From the NCBI RefSeq assembly GCF_018596315.1, contig NZ_JAHEAG010000037.1:1-64000 (forward strand): a stretch of 64,000 nucleotides of DNA. The letters run 5' to 3'. Origin of the DNA: Bradyrhizobium sp. SRL28. GTDB taxonomy: Bacteria > Pseudomonadota > Alphaproteobacteria > Rhizobiales > Xanthobacteraceae. The notes beneath the pieces were generated by a model, which worked only from the letters and a program-made list of their open reading frames with translations, had not been told where the DNA came from and searched no databases. Made by a program: the position numbers and the translations under genes. Below, piece by piece: positions 16,665-24,895 of the stretch; within the stretch, counting starts at the first letter, position 1; every line of letters starts with the position of its first letter.

Positions 16665-18140
16665 TCAACCGTTCGTCATGTGCACGCCGGGCCTCTCGCC
16701 CGCATTCCACTTGCCGTCGATGGCACGCTCGATCTGCGCCGCCAGTTGCAGCAGCAGTCCGTCATTGGCCTGCTTGGCGATCGCCTGGATGCCGAGCGGC
16801 AGGCCGTGCTCGTGGGTGGCGAGCGGCAGCGAGATCGCGGGGATGCCGCAGAGGTTGGCGAGCGGCGTAAAGGCGAAATTGCGCCAGAGATTGCCGAACC
16901 AATCCAGCACGTCGGGATTGTCGCTGATGGTCAGATACTCCGTGGTGCCGACCTTCGGCGTCGGCAATGCCGTGATCGGCGTCAGGATGATGTCCCAATC
17001 CTCGAAGAACGCGCCGAAGCCGCGCGAGGTCGTGTTGAAGGCCGCCTGCATCCGTGCCCGGTCGGCATAGCTCGTGTTCCGGCCGTGCTCCCAGATCCTG
17101 ACGTTGATGGGCTCGATCAGGTCTTCCGGCGGTTTCTCCAGCCCGCGCGCGGCCAGCATGTTGGAGATCACGACGGCAAAATTGCTGATGTAGCAGGTGG
17201 TCTGCGCCGCAAAGGCTTCGCGGTAGTCCAGCTCCGGAAGAGCGTAGTCGACGTGATGGCCGAGGCCTTCGAGGAAGCGTCCGATCCTCTGCAGTTCGGC
17301 CGCGATGTGCGGCGTCGCGCGGTACTCGCCCCACTGGTACGACAGCGCGATTTTCAGCCGCGCCGGATCGCGCATGATCATTCTGGTGTAGGGCTCGGGC
17401 GAACTCCAGAACGGCATGAATTCGCCGGGCGCCGGACCGCGGCAGGCGTCGACGAAAGCCGCGGTGTCACGCACCGTGCGCGACTGGCAGCCCTGGATCG
17501 AGACCAGCCCGCTGAGGTCGGACAGAAGCGGCGACAGCGAGAACACGCCGCGCGAGACCTTCAGCCCGATATTGCCGTTGACCCCGGCGGGGATTCGGAT
17601 CGAGCCGCCGCCATCGGTGGCATGCGCGATCGGAACCGTGCCGGCGGCGACCATCGCGGCGCTGCCGGCCGACGAGCCGCAGGTGGTGTAGTCGGTATTC
17701 CAGGGATTGCGCGTGACGTAGACGGCGGGATTGTCCGCCGAGCTGCAGACCCCGAATTCCGGCGTGGTGGTGCGGCCGATCAGGTTGAGCCCGGCGCCGC
17801 GCATCTTCGTCGTCATGAACGTGTCGGCCGAGGCGCGGTTGCCGCGCATGTAGCGCGAGCCCATTTCCTGCAGGCGGCCCTTCAGCGTCGGGCCGAGGTC
17901 CTTCATCAGGAACGGAAGTCCGGCAAACGGCCCATCGAGATTGGTGCCGTCGATGCCGGGGTCTGTGACTGCATCCTCGAAGATTTCGACGACGGCTGAA
18001 AGCGCGGGATCGACCTTGGCGATGCCGGCGGCGGCCTGCGCGGCCAGCTCCGCGGCCGTCAACTCGCCTTTGCTGACCCGCGCCGCCAGCGCAACGCCGT
18101 CATGGTCGGCCCATTCGTCCCAGCTCATCGGCAAGTTCAT
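16665..18140 (-). CDS. Amidase (amidase-signature family)
   Basis: The 491-residue enzyme carries the amidase-signature catalytic triad: Lys80 in GLPFLMKDLG, the cis-Ser in TCGSSAGSAA (residues 156/157) and the nucleophile Ser180 in TDGGGSIRIPA. Family members hydrolyse amides to acid plus ammonia. There is no signal peptide, so it is cytoplasmic. It stands alone on the minus strand. Substrate specificity within this family cannot be read from motifs. A 24-base run of weaker coding sequence at the C-terminus (ERPGVHMTNG) is still in frame. Confidence 0.9.
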   Translation of the reverse strand: MNLPMSWDEWADHDGVALAARVSKGELTAAELAAQAAAGIAKVDPALSAVVEIFEDAVTDPGIDGTNLDGPFAGLPFLMKDLGPTLKGRLQEMGSRYMRGNRASADTFMTTKMRGAGLNLIGRTTTPEFGVCSSADNPAVYVTRNPWNTDYTTCGSSAGSAAMVAAGTVPIAHATDGGGSIRIPAGVNGNIGLKVSRGVFSLSPLLSDLSGLVSIQGCQSRTVRDTAAFVDACRGPAPGEFMPFWSSPEPYTRMIMRDPARLKIALSYQWGEYRATPHIAAELQRIGRFLEGLGHHVDYALPELDYREAFAAQTTCYISNFAVVISNMLAARGLEKPPEDLIEPINVRIWEHGRNTSYADRARMQAAFNTTSRGFGAFFEDWDIILTPITALPTPKVGTTEYLTISDNPDVLDWFGNLWRNFAFTPLANLCGIPAISLPLATHEHGLPLGIQAIAKQANDGLLLQLAAQIERAIDGKWNAGERPGVHMTNG

Positions 18141-18270
18141 GCAATCGGTCCCCTCGGAAAATAGCTCGGGACCTTAAAACATGATCGGGGAAAAGGCGGA
18201 ACTTTTTTTCACCGGTCCGCGAGACCGGTTCATCGCGGCCTTCGTGACGGCCGCCGAGCGGCAGCGTCTT

Positions 18271-18549
18271 TCAGGACCGGAAATCTATGCCCCGCACGAT
18301 GATGCCGGGGGGAGAGCCTTCGAACTCCCGCGCCTGGAATTTGCGGGACGCGCACGCCTCGATCTGGTCCCGCAACCGCGCGAATTGCTCCTCGCGCCGG
18401 TGGGCCGGCGTCCGCGGCACGTGTTCCAGTTCATCCATCGCTGCAGCGCTGACGGCGCAGGGTACCTCCCTGCCGCCGTCCATCATGGAAAACAGCAGGA
18501 CCATCCGGTCGTCGTCATACCCCCGGATGTTGCCGCGCGAGAACGTCAT
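18271..18549 (-). CDS. DUF1488-like small protein
   Basis: The 92-residue product starts with GGGAGA suitably placed upstream. Its pattern (hydrophobic strand VLLFSMMDGG, then REVPCAVSAAAMDEL and a helical charged middle) resembles the DUF1488 family, common in rhizobia and of unknown function. No signal peptide. It is in a string of minus-strand small genes. The family call is from memory of the pattern and should be treated as probable. Confidence 0.65.
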   Translation of the reverse strand: MTFSRGNIRGYDDDRMVLLFSMMDGGREVPCAVSAAAMDELEHVPRTPAHRREEQFARLRDQIEACASRKFQAREFEGSPPGIIVRGIDFRS

Positions 18550-18580
18550 CAGGCATTTCTCCCGGAGCGAAACGATCCTC

Positions 18581-18769
18581 TCATCCGGCTACCCTCTTTT
18601 TTGTTACCGGCGGCGGATTGATTTCTGCGATCCTGCGCAGGCAGTCCGCTTCGGAAGAATGCGGGCCCGAGACGAAGGTTCCACTGACCTTGGTCGAGTA
18701 CCAGCCGGACTCCACCCCAAGACGGAGCGATTCTTCCGTCATGACATGACGTGGCGAGAGATTTTGCAT
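18581..18769 (-). CDS. Small conserved-looking protein, unknown function
   Basis: The 62-residue frame contains a compact core (SGWYSTKVSGTFVSGPHSSE) with aromatic and Gly/Ser pattern typical of small beta-rich bradyrhizobial proteins, followed by a cysteine and a short helix. No signal peptide. It is 31 bases upstream of the DUF1488-like gene and may be co-transcribed with it. No function can be given. Confidence 0.5.
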   Translation of the reverse strand: MQNLSPRHVMTEESLRLGVESGWYSTKVSGTFVSGPHSSEADCLRRIAEINPPPVTKKRVAG

Positions 18770-18853
18770 CAGGTGCTTTCGGTTTGCGCCGTTCGATCGT
18801 GGTCGGGACGGCTGGATGAAGGGGGCGGTTGTTGCAGCTGAACATTGGTTTGT

Positions 18854-19153
18854 TCAGGTCGTTTCTTCCGAGAGCCGGGTGAGGTCCGCAAGCACCGCGG
18901 CCACGAGGTCGCGGTGATGCGTATCGGTCGCCGGCAGACCAGCGGAATACAGGTTGAGCACGTAACGCGCCTTGGCCACCGCTTCGGGCCACGAGGTGGC
19001 TGGCGCACCGAGGATCTCGATTTCGACAACGCCCTGCTTGTCGCGCAGCAGTTTTGCGTTGGCCTCGACTTCGGCGATCACGCGACGGATATCGGTTGCC
19101 TTCTGTGCCGCCATGCCGCGATGTTTGTCGAGCTCGATCGGGGTTTCAGTCAC
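18854..19153 (-). CDS. Conserved hypothetical helical protein
   Basis: A GTG at 19153 is preferred because it gives an eight-base overlap with the stop of the upstream gene; an ATG at 19168 is the alternative. The 99-residue product is mainly helical: an N-terminal TETPIELDKHRGMAAQKATD, a long amphipathic helix, then ATSWPEAVAKARYVLNLY and a final helix. There is no signal peptide. Translational coupling to the upstream gene suggests a shared role. Not recognised. Confidence 0.62.
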   Translation of the reverse strand: MTETPIELDKHRGMAAQKATDIRRVIAEVEANAKLLRDKQGVVEIEILGAPATSWPEAVAKARYVLNLYSAGLPATDTHHRDLVAAVLADLTRLSEETT

Positions 19154-19415
19154 GTGGCGCGCTCGCATCGATGCGTTGCGCGTCGGACAGATCGATCGAA
19201 CTGATCGAGATCATTTCCATCGCGGAACGTTGCGGCGGCGCACCGGGCACCATGATCATGGTGGCGACACGCCGGAAGCAGGGAAACGAAAGGCCCTCGA
19301 TCATCTCCTCGTCGGTGACGATTTCGTAAGCCCCAGGTGCGAGCTGCCGGTCGATCCCCTTGATGCGGAACGGGTGCCTGAAATGAACCGTTTCCCGTCG
19401 CGTGCGCGTGGTCAT
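19146..19415 (-). CDS. Conserved hypothetical protein
   Basis: The 89-residue product begins MTTRTRRETVHFRHPFRIKG and has alternating strands (GAYEIVTDEEMIEGL, then FRRVATMIMVPGA), suggesting a small beta domain. No signal peptide or membrane helix. It is the first gene of a two-gene overlapping unit and lies divergent from the transglutaminase-like gene across about 190 bases. Function unknown. Confidence 0.62.
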   Translation of the reverse strand: MTTRTRRETVHFRHPFRIKGIDRQLAPGAYEIVTDEEMIEGLSFPCFRRVATMIMVPGAPPQRSAMEMISISSIDLSDAQRIDASAPRD

Positions 19416-19608
19416 GCCGGCCGCCCGGCGAATCGGCGCACGAAGTCATGAGGTTTTGCGGACATCGTCGCAGCGTGCGCGCTTTTGCGGCAATTAGCTA
19501 TCGTTTTCTCCGCTGACGGCCGCATTTGGTTGAATGAGGCAGCTGGCGCCTTGTATTCGCCGGTTTCGTAGCCACTTCGAGCACTCATCAGCCGGAAAGG
19601 CGTTTCGA

Positions 19609-20415
19609 GTGAAGCTTCGCGTCGGATTCGAAATGCTCTACGATTTTCCGCAGCCGACGCCGATGATCATGGTGCTGGGCACACACTTCACCCGTGCGTC
19701 CGATGTCATCGTGCCGGATTTCCTCACCACCGACCCGGTCGTCGAGATCACGCCCTATCGCGACATGTTCGGCAATTGGTGCAGCCGCATGGTCGCGCCG
19801 GCCGGCCGCGTGCGCCTTGCCGGTGATGGTGTCGTTCGCGACAGCGGCCTGCCCGATCCGGTGTTTGCTTCCGCGGTTCAGCATGCGGTCGAGGATCTGC
19901 CCGCGGACACCTTGGTCTATCTGCTCGGCAGCCGTTATTGCGAGACCGACCGGCTTTCGGAAATCGCCTGGCAATTGTTCGAGAAAACCCCGCCGGGCTG
20001 GGCGCGGGTCCAGGCGATCTGCGATTTCGTCCACCGTCACATCGCCTTCGGATATGAGCACGCCCGCGCCAGCAAGACGGCGTGGGAGGCCTATGAAGAA
20101 GGCAAGGGCGTCTGCCGCGACTATGCCCATCTGGCCATTGCGTTCTGCCGCTGCATGAACATTCCCGCGCGATATTGCACGGGCTATCTCAGCGACATCG
20201 GCACGCCAAAGCCCTGGGCCGCAGGCGATTTCGCCGGCTGGTTCGAGGCCTATATCGGCGGCCACTGGCGCACCTTCGATCCGCGCAACAACGTGCCGAG
20301 GATCGGCCGCATCCTGATCGCGCAGGGCCGCGATGCCTCCGATGTGCCGATCACCCAGACTTTTGGGCCAAACACATTGGCCGGCTTCAAGGTCTGGACC
20401 GACGAGGTCGCGTGA
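19609..20415 (+). CDS. Transglutaminase-like cysteine protease-fold protein
   Basis: A GTG at 19609 with GGAAAGG ten bases upstream is chosen over an in-frame codon at 19534. The 268-residue product has an N-terminal beta domain and a transglutaminase core. The triad is Cys169 in GKGVCRDYAH, His219 in YIGGHWRTFD and Asp224 in FDPRNN. Bacterial members are mostly proteases or act on modified peptides. No signal peptide is seen, so it is cytoplasmic. It differs from the LapG-like protein at 56.2 kb, which belongs to another branch of the fold. Substrate unknown. Confidence 0.85.
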   Translation: MKLRVGFEMLYDFPQPTPMIMVLGTHFTRASDVIVPDFLTTDPVVEITPYRDMFGNWCSRMVAPAGRVRLAGDGVVRDSGLPDPVFASAVQHAVEDLPADTLVYLLGSRYCETDRLSEIAWQLFEKTPPGWARVQAICDFVHRHIAFGYEHARASKTAWEAYEEGKGVCRDYAHLAIAFCRCMNIPARYCTGYLSDIGTPKPWAAGDFAGWFEAYIGGHWRTFDPRNNVPRIGRILIAQGRDASDVPITQTFGPNTLAGFKVWTDEVA

Positions 20416-20479
20416 CGACGGAACCGTTCCGCGTCGACTGCTTGATTTGAAACTGCGACCAACCGGGAAGGAACTTCGG

Positions 20480-20728
20480 ATGAAGACGACTCTCGCCGTG
20501 CTGGCATTGTGCGTGTGTGCGACGGGCGCGCTTGCCGCGGCGCCGGAGTGCCGCGTGATCGAAAACGCCAATGCGCGCCTGTCGTGCTACGACGCCGTGT
20601 ACCCTCCGAAAATGGAAAAGACCGCAGTCTCCGAAAGAGACCCGTCGCGGGCCGCCCACAAGGATCCCTTCAGCGCGGAAGACGCCAGGACCAACGCCAG
20701 GCTGAAGAATATCTGCCGCGGTTGCTGA
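20480..20728 (+). CDS. Small exported Cys-containing protein
   Basis: The ATG at 20480 follows GGAAGGAA. The 82-residue product has a clear signal peptide (TTLAVLALCVCATGALAAAP). The mature part begins with the motif C-x(3)-ENANARLSCYD, a pattern seen in several short secreted proteobacterial proteins and in some type VI secretion accessory proteins. Two more cysteines end the chain (NICRGC). It is 64 bases after the transglutaminase-like gene on the same strand. No function is known to me. Confidence 0.65.
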   Translation: MKTTLAVLALCVCATGALAAAPECRVIENANARLSCYDAVYPPKMEKTAVSERDPSRAAHKDPFSAEDARTNARLKNICRGC

Positions 20729-20795
20729 GATCGAGGCGCCCGGCTGGTAGGGCGGCTTCTCCGACCGGACGATATTGGCGCGACAACCAGCCTTG

Positions 20796-21023
20796 CTAGC
20801 TCAACAAGGTGCGCACCTTCATGACGGCATCGTAGACCTGGACCTGAAGCATCGGATAAGCGGTCTTCAGCTTTCGGCCGGAGACTTCAGCAGCTTCGGC
20901 CGTGTCAAACTCCGACTTGAAATGGCCGTCGACGATCGTCGCGAACCCTTCGGTCGGAGGCCTGTCGGCCCGCACCGCCTTCTTCGGCTCCGGCTCTTCA
21001 ATGGATAGCAGGGGTTTCTTCAT
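20796..21023 (-). CDS. Small conserved hypothetical protein
   Basis: Of three near-by starts, the ATG at 21023 is best placed behind AAAGGA. The 75-residue product has a basic N-terminus (MKKPLLSIEEPEPKK) and a core predicted as strand-helix-strand (FATIVDGHFKSEFDTAEAA, then YPMLQVQVYDA). No signal peptide. It is convergent with the exported-protein gene. Unknown function. Confidence 0.55.
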   Translation of the reverse strand: MKKPLLSIEEPEPKKAVRADRPPTEGFATIVDGHFKSEFDTAEAAEVSGRKLKTAYPMLQVQVYDAVMKVRTLLS

Positions 21024-21119
21024 CGTCATTCCTTTCGCGTTCACCGCGATTATTCGATCTGCATGGAAGCTGGTTTCAAAAGCCGCGGCCGGCGCATCGT
21101 GATGCGCGTCTCCGTGGAG

Positions 21120-21227
21120 TTACCACTGGACGGTAACGGCTGCTGCGATCAGGAGACCAAGAACAACTGGCACCAGAATTGGAGGTACCAGCCAATCTCG
21201 CAGATAGAATGGTTGGCTGGTGGACAT
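21120..21227 (-). CDS. Possible 35-residue membrane protein
   Basis: The ATG at 21227 opens a 35-residue frame with one strong membrane helix (WLVPPILVPVVLGLLIAAAV) after a short polar N-terminus. The frame extends upstream to 21347, but that part is not membrane- or protein-like. Such single-helix proteins are easily missed, though a chance hydrophobic frame cannot be excluded. The ribosome-binding site is weak. Confidence 0.35.
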   Translation of the reverse strand: MSTSQPFYLRDWLVPPILVPVVLGLLIAAAVTVQW

Positions 21228-21635
21228 ATTAACCGCCCGCCGTGTGGTGGGGAGTATAACACTCTCCGTCACCAATAGCAGCCAATGAGGGGCGGTGGTG
21301 CGTACAGCAGACGCTCCTTTCGTCACGATGTCGAGGGAAATCCCCAAAACGAAGGCAATGGTGGGCGTTCATGCCGCATCTTATCCGATCGCGATAGCAA
21401 CGTGATGTGGGGCCGTGGTCGATCTCCGGCCGTACCAGGCGTGCTGTTTTGCACCATATCGATCGCGCGAAGCAAAATGGTTGCTATTGGGCACGGCAGT
21501 ATCCATATGAGCAACAGCGTACCCGGTTCGCAACAAGGCGTGTCCGGCAGACGCGACGCTTAGCCAAAATATCTGCGGACGATATCGACCAGCGGCATGT
21601 CGCTTCGGCGTGCGCGTTACGGGTCAGGAGACGCT
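21228..21635. other. Intergenic region upstream of the mannose operon
   Basis: About 400 bases with no credible gene; open frames here are extensions or antisense of the manA-like gene. It should contain the operon promoter, but no clear -35/-10 or operator was identified. No hairpin terminator was seen. Confidence 0.4.
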
Positions 21636-22571
21636 ATGTCTATCGAACACGCGTCTGTGCGGGCCATGCCCAAGCCCTGGGGTGTCCGCGATCTCCAGCC
21701 ATGGAGCAGCGTCGACGGTGCCGTGGATGCGGTGGGAGAGCTCTGGTTCGAGCGCGCCGACAGCGGTGCGCCTATTCCTGCTTTGCTTCTCAAGCTGCTG
21801 TTCACCAGCGCGCCGTTGTCGATTCAGGTCCATCCCGACGATACGTTTGCGCGCGCGATGGGGATGCCGAACGGCAAGAGCGAAGCATGGTACGTCATCT
21901 CGGCGGAACCGGGCGCGCAGATCGGCGTCGGTCTTACTCGACGGATCACGCCACAGGAGTTGCGCGCGGCGATCACCAATGGCTCGATCGTTGATCTGGT
22001 TCAATGGCGTCCGGTTGCGAAGGGCGATGTCATCTTCATTCCGGCCGGCACCATCCATGCCCTGGGCGCCGGCATCGTGCTCGCCGAGATTCAGCAGCGC
22101 AGCGACACGACATTCCGCCTGTTCGACTACGGCCGAGAGCGTGAACTGCACATCGACAATGGCGTAGCCGTCGCCGACGTCTTTCCGCTTCGGCCGCCAC
22201 GTCATCCCGTCAGCCTCACGCTTGAGCGAACCGTTCTGGTCGCCAGCCAACATTTTGTGCTCGAGCGGCTTGATCTGCCCGCGGGTTCGAGCTGGGCGCT
22301 GCTCGCCGATTCGGAAACCTGGGTTCTCGCGCTCGACGGCCATGCGGCGATCGGATTGGCCGCCCTATCCATCGGGCAGGCGATCTTCGTCGGCGGCGGT
22401 CGCGCCAGCATCGAAGTCGGTGCCAACGGATTGACCGCCCTGGTCGCGTATCCCGCAAGCGCTCCGATCGGCTCCCTTTTGCACAGGCTCTCCGGGCAGT
22501 CGACCAGACCTGTTCAGGCCGTTGCTGCCGACCTGGCGGAACTCACCGCCCTGGCCGGGGTGCTCGCATGA
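21636..22571 (+). CDS. manA: Class I mannose-6-phosphate isomerase
   Basis: The ATG at 21636 has AGGAGA upstream. The 311-residue cupin enzyme interconverts mannose-6-phosphate and fructose-6-phosphate. Zinc-site residues are visible: Gln64 and His66 in IQVHPDD, Glu83 in GKSEAWYV and His141 in AGTIHALG. The length is on the short side for the class, as in many bacterial ManA proteins. It overlaps the glycosyltransferase gene by four bases (ATGA), so mannose metabolism and the next two genes are linked in one operon. Confidence 0.9.
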   Translation: MSIEHASVRAMPKPWGVRDLQPWSSVDGAVDAVGELWFERADSGAPIPALLLKLLFTSAPLSIQVHPDDTFARAMGMPNGKSEAWYVISAEPGAQIGVGLTRRITPQELRAAITNGSIVDLVQWRPVAKGDVIFIPAGTIHALGAGIVLAEIQQRSDTTFRLFDYGRERELHIDNGVAVADVFPLRPPRHPVSLTLERTVLVASQHFVLERLDLPAGSSWALLADSETWVLALDGHAAIGLAALSIGQAIFVGGGRASIEVGANGLTALVAYPASAPIGSLLHRLSGQSTRPVQAVAADLAELTALAGVLA

Positions 22572-24853
22572 CGCCGCTCCGCAAGATCGCGGTGATCGGC
22601 AACTCGTTGCCTCGTCGCTGCGGAATCGCAACATTCTCGACCGACCTGCAACGCGCGATCTCCAATTCACGGCCAAACCTGCAAACCTGCATTGTGGCGA
22701 TGACCGACCACGACCAGACCTATGACTATCCTGCTTCGGTCGCATTGCAGATCAAGGACGGCAGCATCGAGGAGTATGTCGGCGCCGCCGCGTTTCTCAA
22801 CGCCGGGCGGTTCGACATCGTCTGTCTGCAGCACGAATTCGGAATTTTCGGCGGCGACGCCGGGGCTCATGTCCTGGAGTTGCTGTCGCGCCTGACCATG
22901 CCGGTCGTCACTACGCTGCACACGGTGCTGGCCGCGCCGACGGCGGCGCAGCGCGCGGTGATGGAGCGCATCGTCGAGATGTCCTCGAAGGTTGTCGTGA
23001 TGGCCAGCAAGGGCCGTGAACTGCTGCGCAACGTCTATCGCGTGCCGGACGACAAGATCGAGGTCATCGCCCATGGCATTCCCGACTTTCCGTTTGTCGC
23101 GCCGGACGCGGCAAAGGCCAAACTCGGCTTCAGCAACCGGTCGGTCATTCTGACGTTCGGCCTGCTGTCCCCCAGCAAGGGCATCGAGGTCATGATCGAC
23201 GCCATGCCCTCGATCCTGCAAAGGCGGCCGGACGCGGTATATGTGGTACTCGGTGCGACGCATCCCAATCTGGTTCGCGACCAGGGCGAAGCCTATCGCG
23301 GCAGCTTGATGGCGCGCGTGCGCAAACTTGGCGTCGAGGACCACGTCGTCTTCCTCGACCAGTTCGTGGATCAGGCGACGCTGCTCGAATTCATCTCAAT
23401 GTGCGACGCCTATGTCACGCCCTATCTCAACGAGGCGCAGATGACGTCGGGCACGCTGGCCTACAGCTTCGGTCTCGGCAAGCCGGTGGTCTCGACGCCT
23501 TACTGGCATGCGCGCGAGCTGCTGGCCGACGGCCGCGGCGTTCTCGTTGCCTTTGGTGACCCGATAGAGACCGGCAACGAAATAGCGGGCCTGCTTACCG
23601 ACGGGCCTCGCCGGCAGGCGATGCGCGAGCGCGCCTACGCTGCCAGCCGGTCGATGACATGGGAGCGCACAGCCGAGCGTTACATGACCGCCTTTGAAAA
23701 TGCACGGCACGGCCACCGGCTGAAGGTGATCGCGCGTGCCGCGCCGGACGCGATCGCGCCGCACGGCCCCGCTGTACCCGATATGCAACTGGGCCATTTC
23801 CTGTCGATGTGCGACGATACCGGCCTGTTCCAGCACGCCGTGCATTCGGTGCCTGATCGCGCGCACGGTTACTGCGTGGACGACAACGCCCGCGCGTTGC
23901 TGTTGGCTTGCGCGCTTAATGAGCCGGGCGAGCATCCGCTTTCGGAAAGCCAGACTGGCCGGTTTGCCGCCTTTGTGCAGCATGCGTGGAATCCCGATAC
24001 CAGGCGCTTTCGCAACTTCATGGGTTTCAACCGGACCTGGCTCGAAGATGAAGGCTCCGAGGACAGTCACGGGCGAACGCTGTGGGCCCTGGGTGAATGC
24101 GCGCGGAAGGATGCCAGCCGGTCACGGCGTCGCTGGGCGGCGGCCTTGTTTGCCGAAGCCCTGTCGACCGCAGCGGCCTTTCGTTCGCCTCGCGCAATGG
24201 CCTTCACGCTTCTTGGCCTGGACGCCTATTGCGCCGTAGCTCCGGATGATCAGCGCGCCCGTGAGATCAGGCATTCTCTTGCCGACACGCTGATGTCCGC
24301 CCTCGCTTTGGTCGAGACGCCGGACTGGGTGTGGTTCGAGGAAGGCCTGGCGTATGACAATGCGCGCCTGCCGCAGGCCCTGATTGCGACAGGCCTCGCA
24401 ACGCAAACGTCCGCCTATGTCGATGCCGGCTTGAGAACGCTGCGTTGGTTGATGACGCTGCAAACGACGTCGACCGGGCATTTCCGCCCGGTGGGTACGA
24501 CGAGCTTCGGCGAACTTCGAAAGCCCCCCGGGGCCTTCGATCAGCAGCCGGTGGAAGCCACCGCCACGATTGCGGCGTGCCTGACCGCGTGGCGCGCTGA
24601 CGGCGATGCCGAATGGAAGGCCATCGCGGCCGAGGTTTTCTTCTGGTTCTTCGGCGGCAACGACCTGTCGGTTCCGCTCGTCGATGCCGAGACCGGCAGT
24701 TGTCGCGATGGGCTGCATCCCGATCGTGCCAACGAAAATCGCGGCGGCGAGTCGGTGGTGTCCTATCTGCTGGCGCTGGCCGAGATGCGCCAGCTTGCGC
24801 GCGCCAACATCAATCCGACGAACCCCGTGGCGCTTCGCGCCATCGGTGCTTGA
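22568..24853 (+). CDS. GT4 glycosyltransferase fused to a glycosidase-like barrel
   Basis: This 761-residue protein is a fusion. Residues of about 1-385 are a GT-B glycosyltransferase of family 4: an N-terminal Rossmann half (IAVIGNSLPRRCGIATFSTD), a linker (LTFGLLSPSKGIEVMIDAM) and the sugar-nucleotide loop EAQMTSGTLAYSFGLGKPVV. Residues of about 400-750 look like an (alpha/alpha)6 barrel as found in glycosidases and unsaturated glucuronyl hydrolases, with HGYCVDDNARALLLA near its start and repeated helix pairs. No signal peptide or membrane helix. Between a mannose isomerase and a GH130 phosphorylase, it probably builds or trims a mannoside (inference). The barrel could be catalytic or only a binding module. 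Confidence 0.85.
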   Translation: MTPLRKIAVIGNSLPRRCGIATFSTDLQRAISNSRPNLQTCIVAMTDHDQTYDYPASVALQIKDGSIEEYVGAAAFLNAGRFDIVCLQHEFGIFGGDAGAHVLELLSRLTMPVVTTLHTVLAAPTAAQRAVMERIVEMSSKVVVMASKGRELLRNVYRVPDDKIEVIAHGIPDFPFVAPDAAKAKLGFSNRSVILTFGLLSPSKGIEVMIDAMPSILQRRPDAVYVVLGATHPNLVRDQGEAYRGSLMARVRKLGVEDHVVFLDQFVDQATLLEFISMCDAYVTPYLNEAQMTSGTLAYSFGLGKPVVSTPYWHARELLADGRGVLVAFGDPIETGNEIAGLLTDGPRRQAMRERAYAASRSMTWERTAERYMTAFENARHGHRLKVIARAAPDAIAPHGPAVPDMQLGHFLSMCDDTGLFQHAVHSVPDRAHGYCVDDNARALLLACALNEPGEHPLSESQTGRFAAFVQHAWNPDTRRFRNFMGFNRTWLEDEGSEDSHGRTLWALGECARKDASRSRRRWAAALFAEALSTAAAFRSPRAMAFTLLGLDAYCAVAPDDQRAREIRHSLADTLMSALALVETPDWVWFEEGLAYDNARLPQALIATGLATQTSAYVDAGLRTLRWLMTLQTTSTGHFRPVGTTSFGELRKPPGAFDQQPVEATATIAACLTAWRADGDAEWKAIAAEVFFWFFGGNDLSVPLVDAETGSCRDGLHPDRANENRGGESVVSYLLALAEMRQLARANINPTNPVALRAIGA

Positions 24854-24895
24854 GTTAAGCGTTCACTCACGCAAACGCGAACAGAGGACATCTCG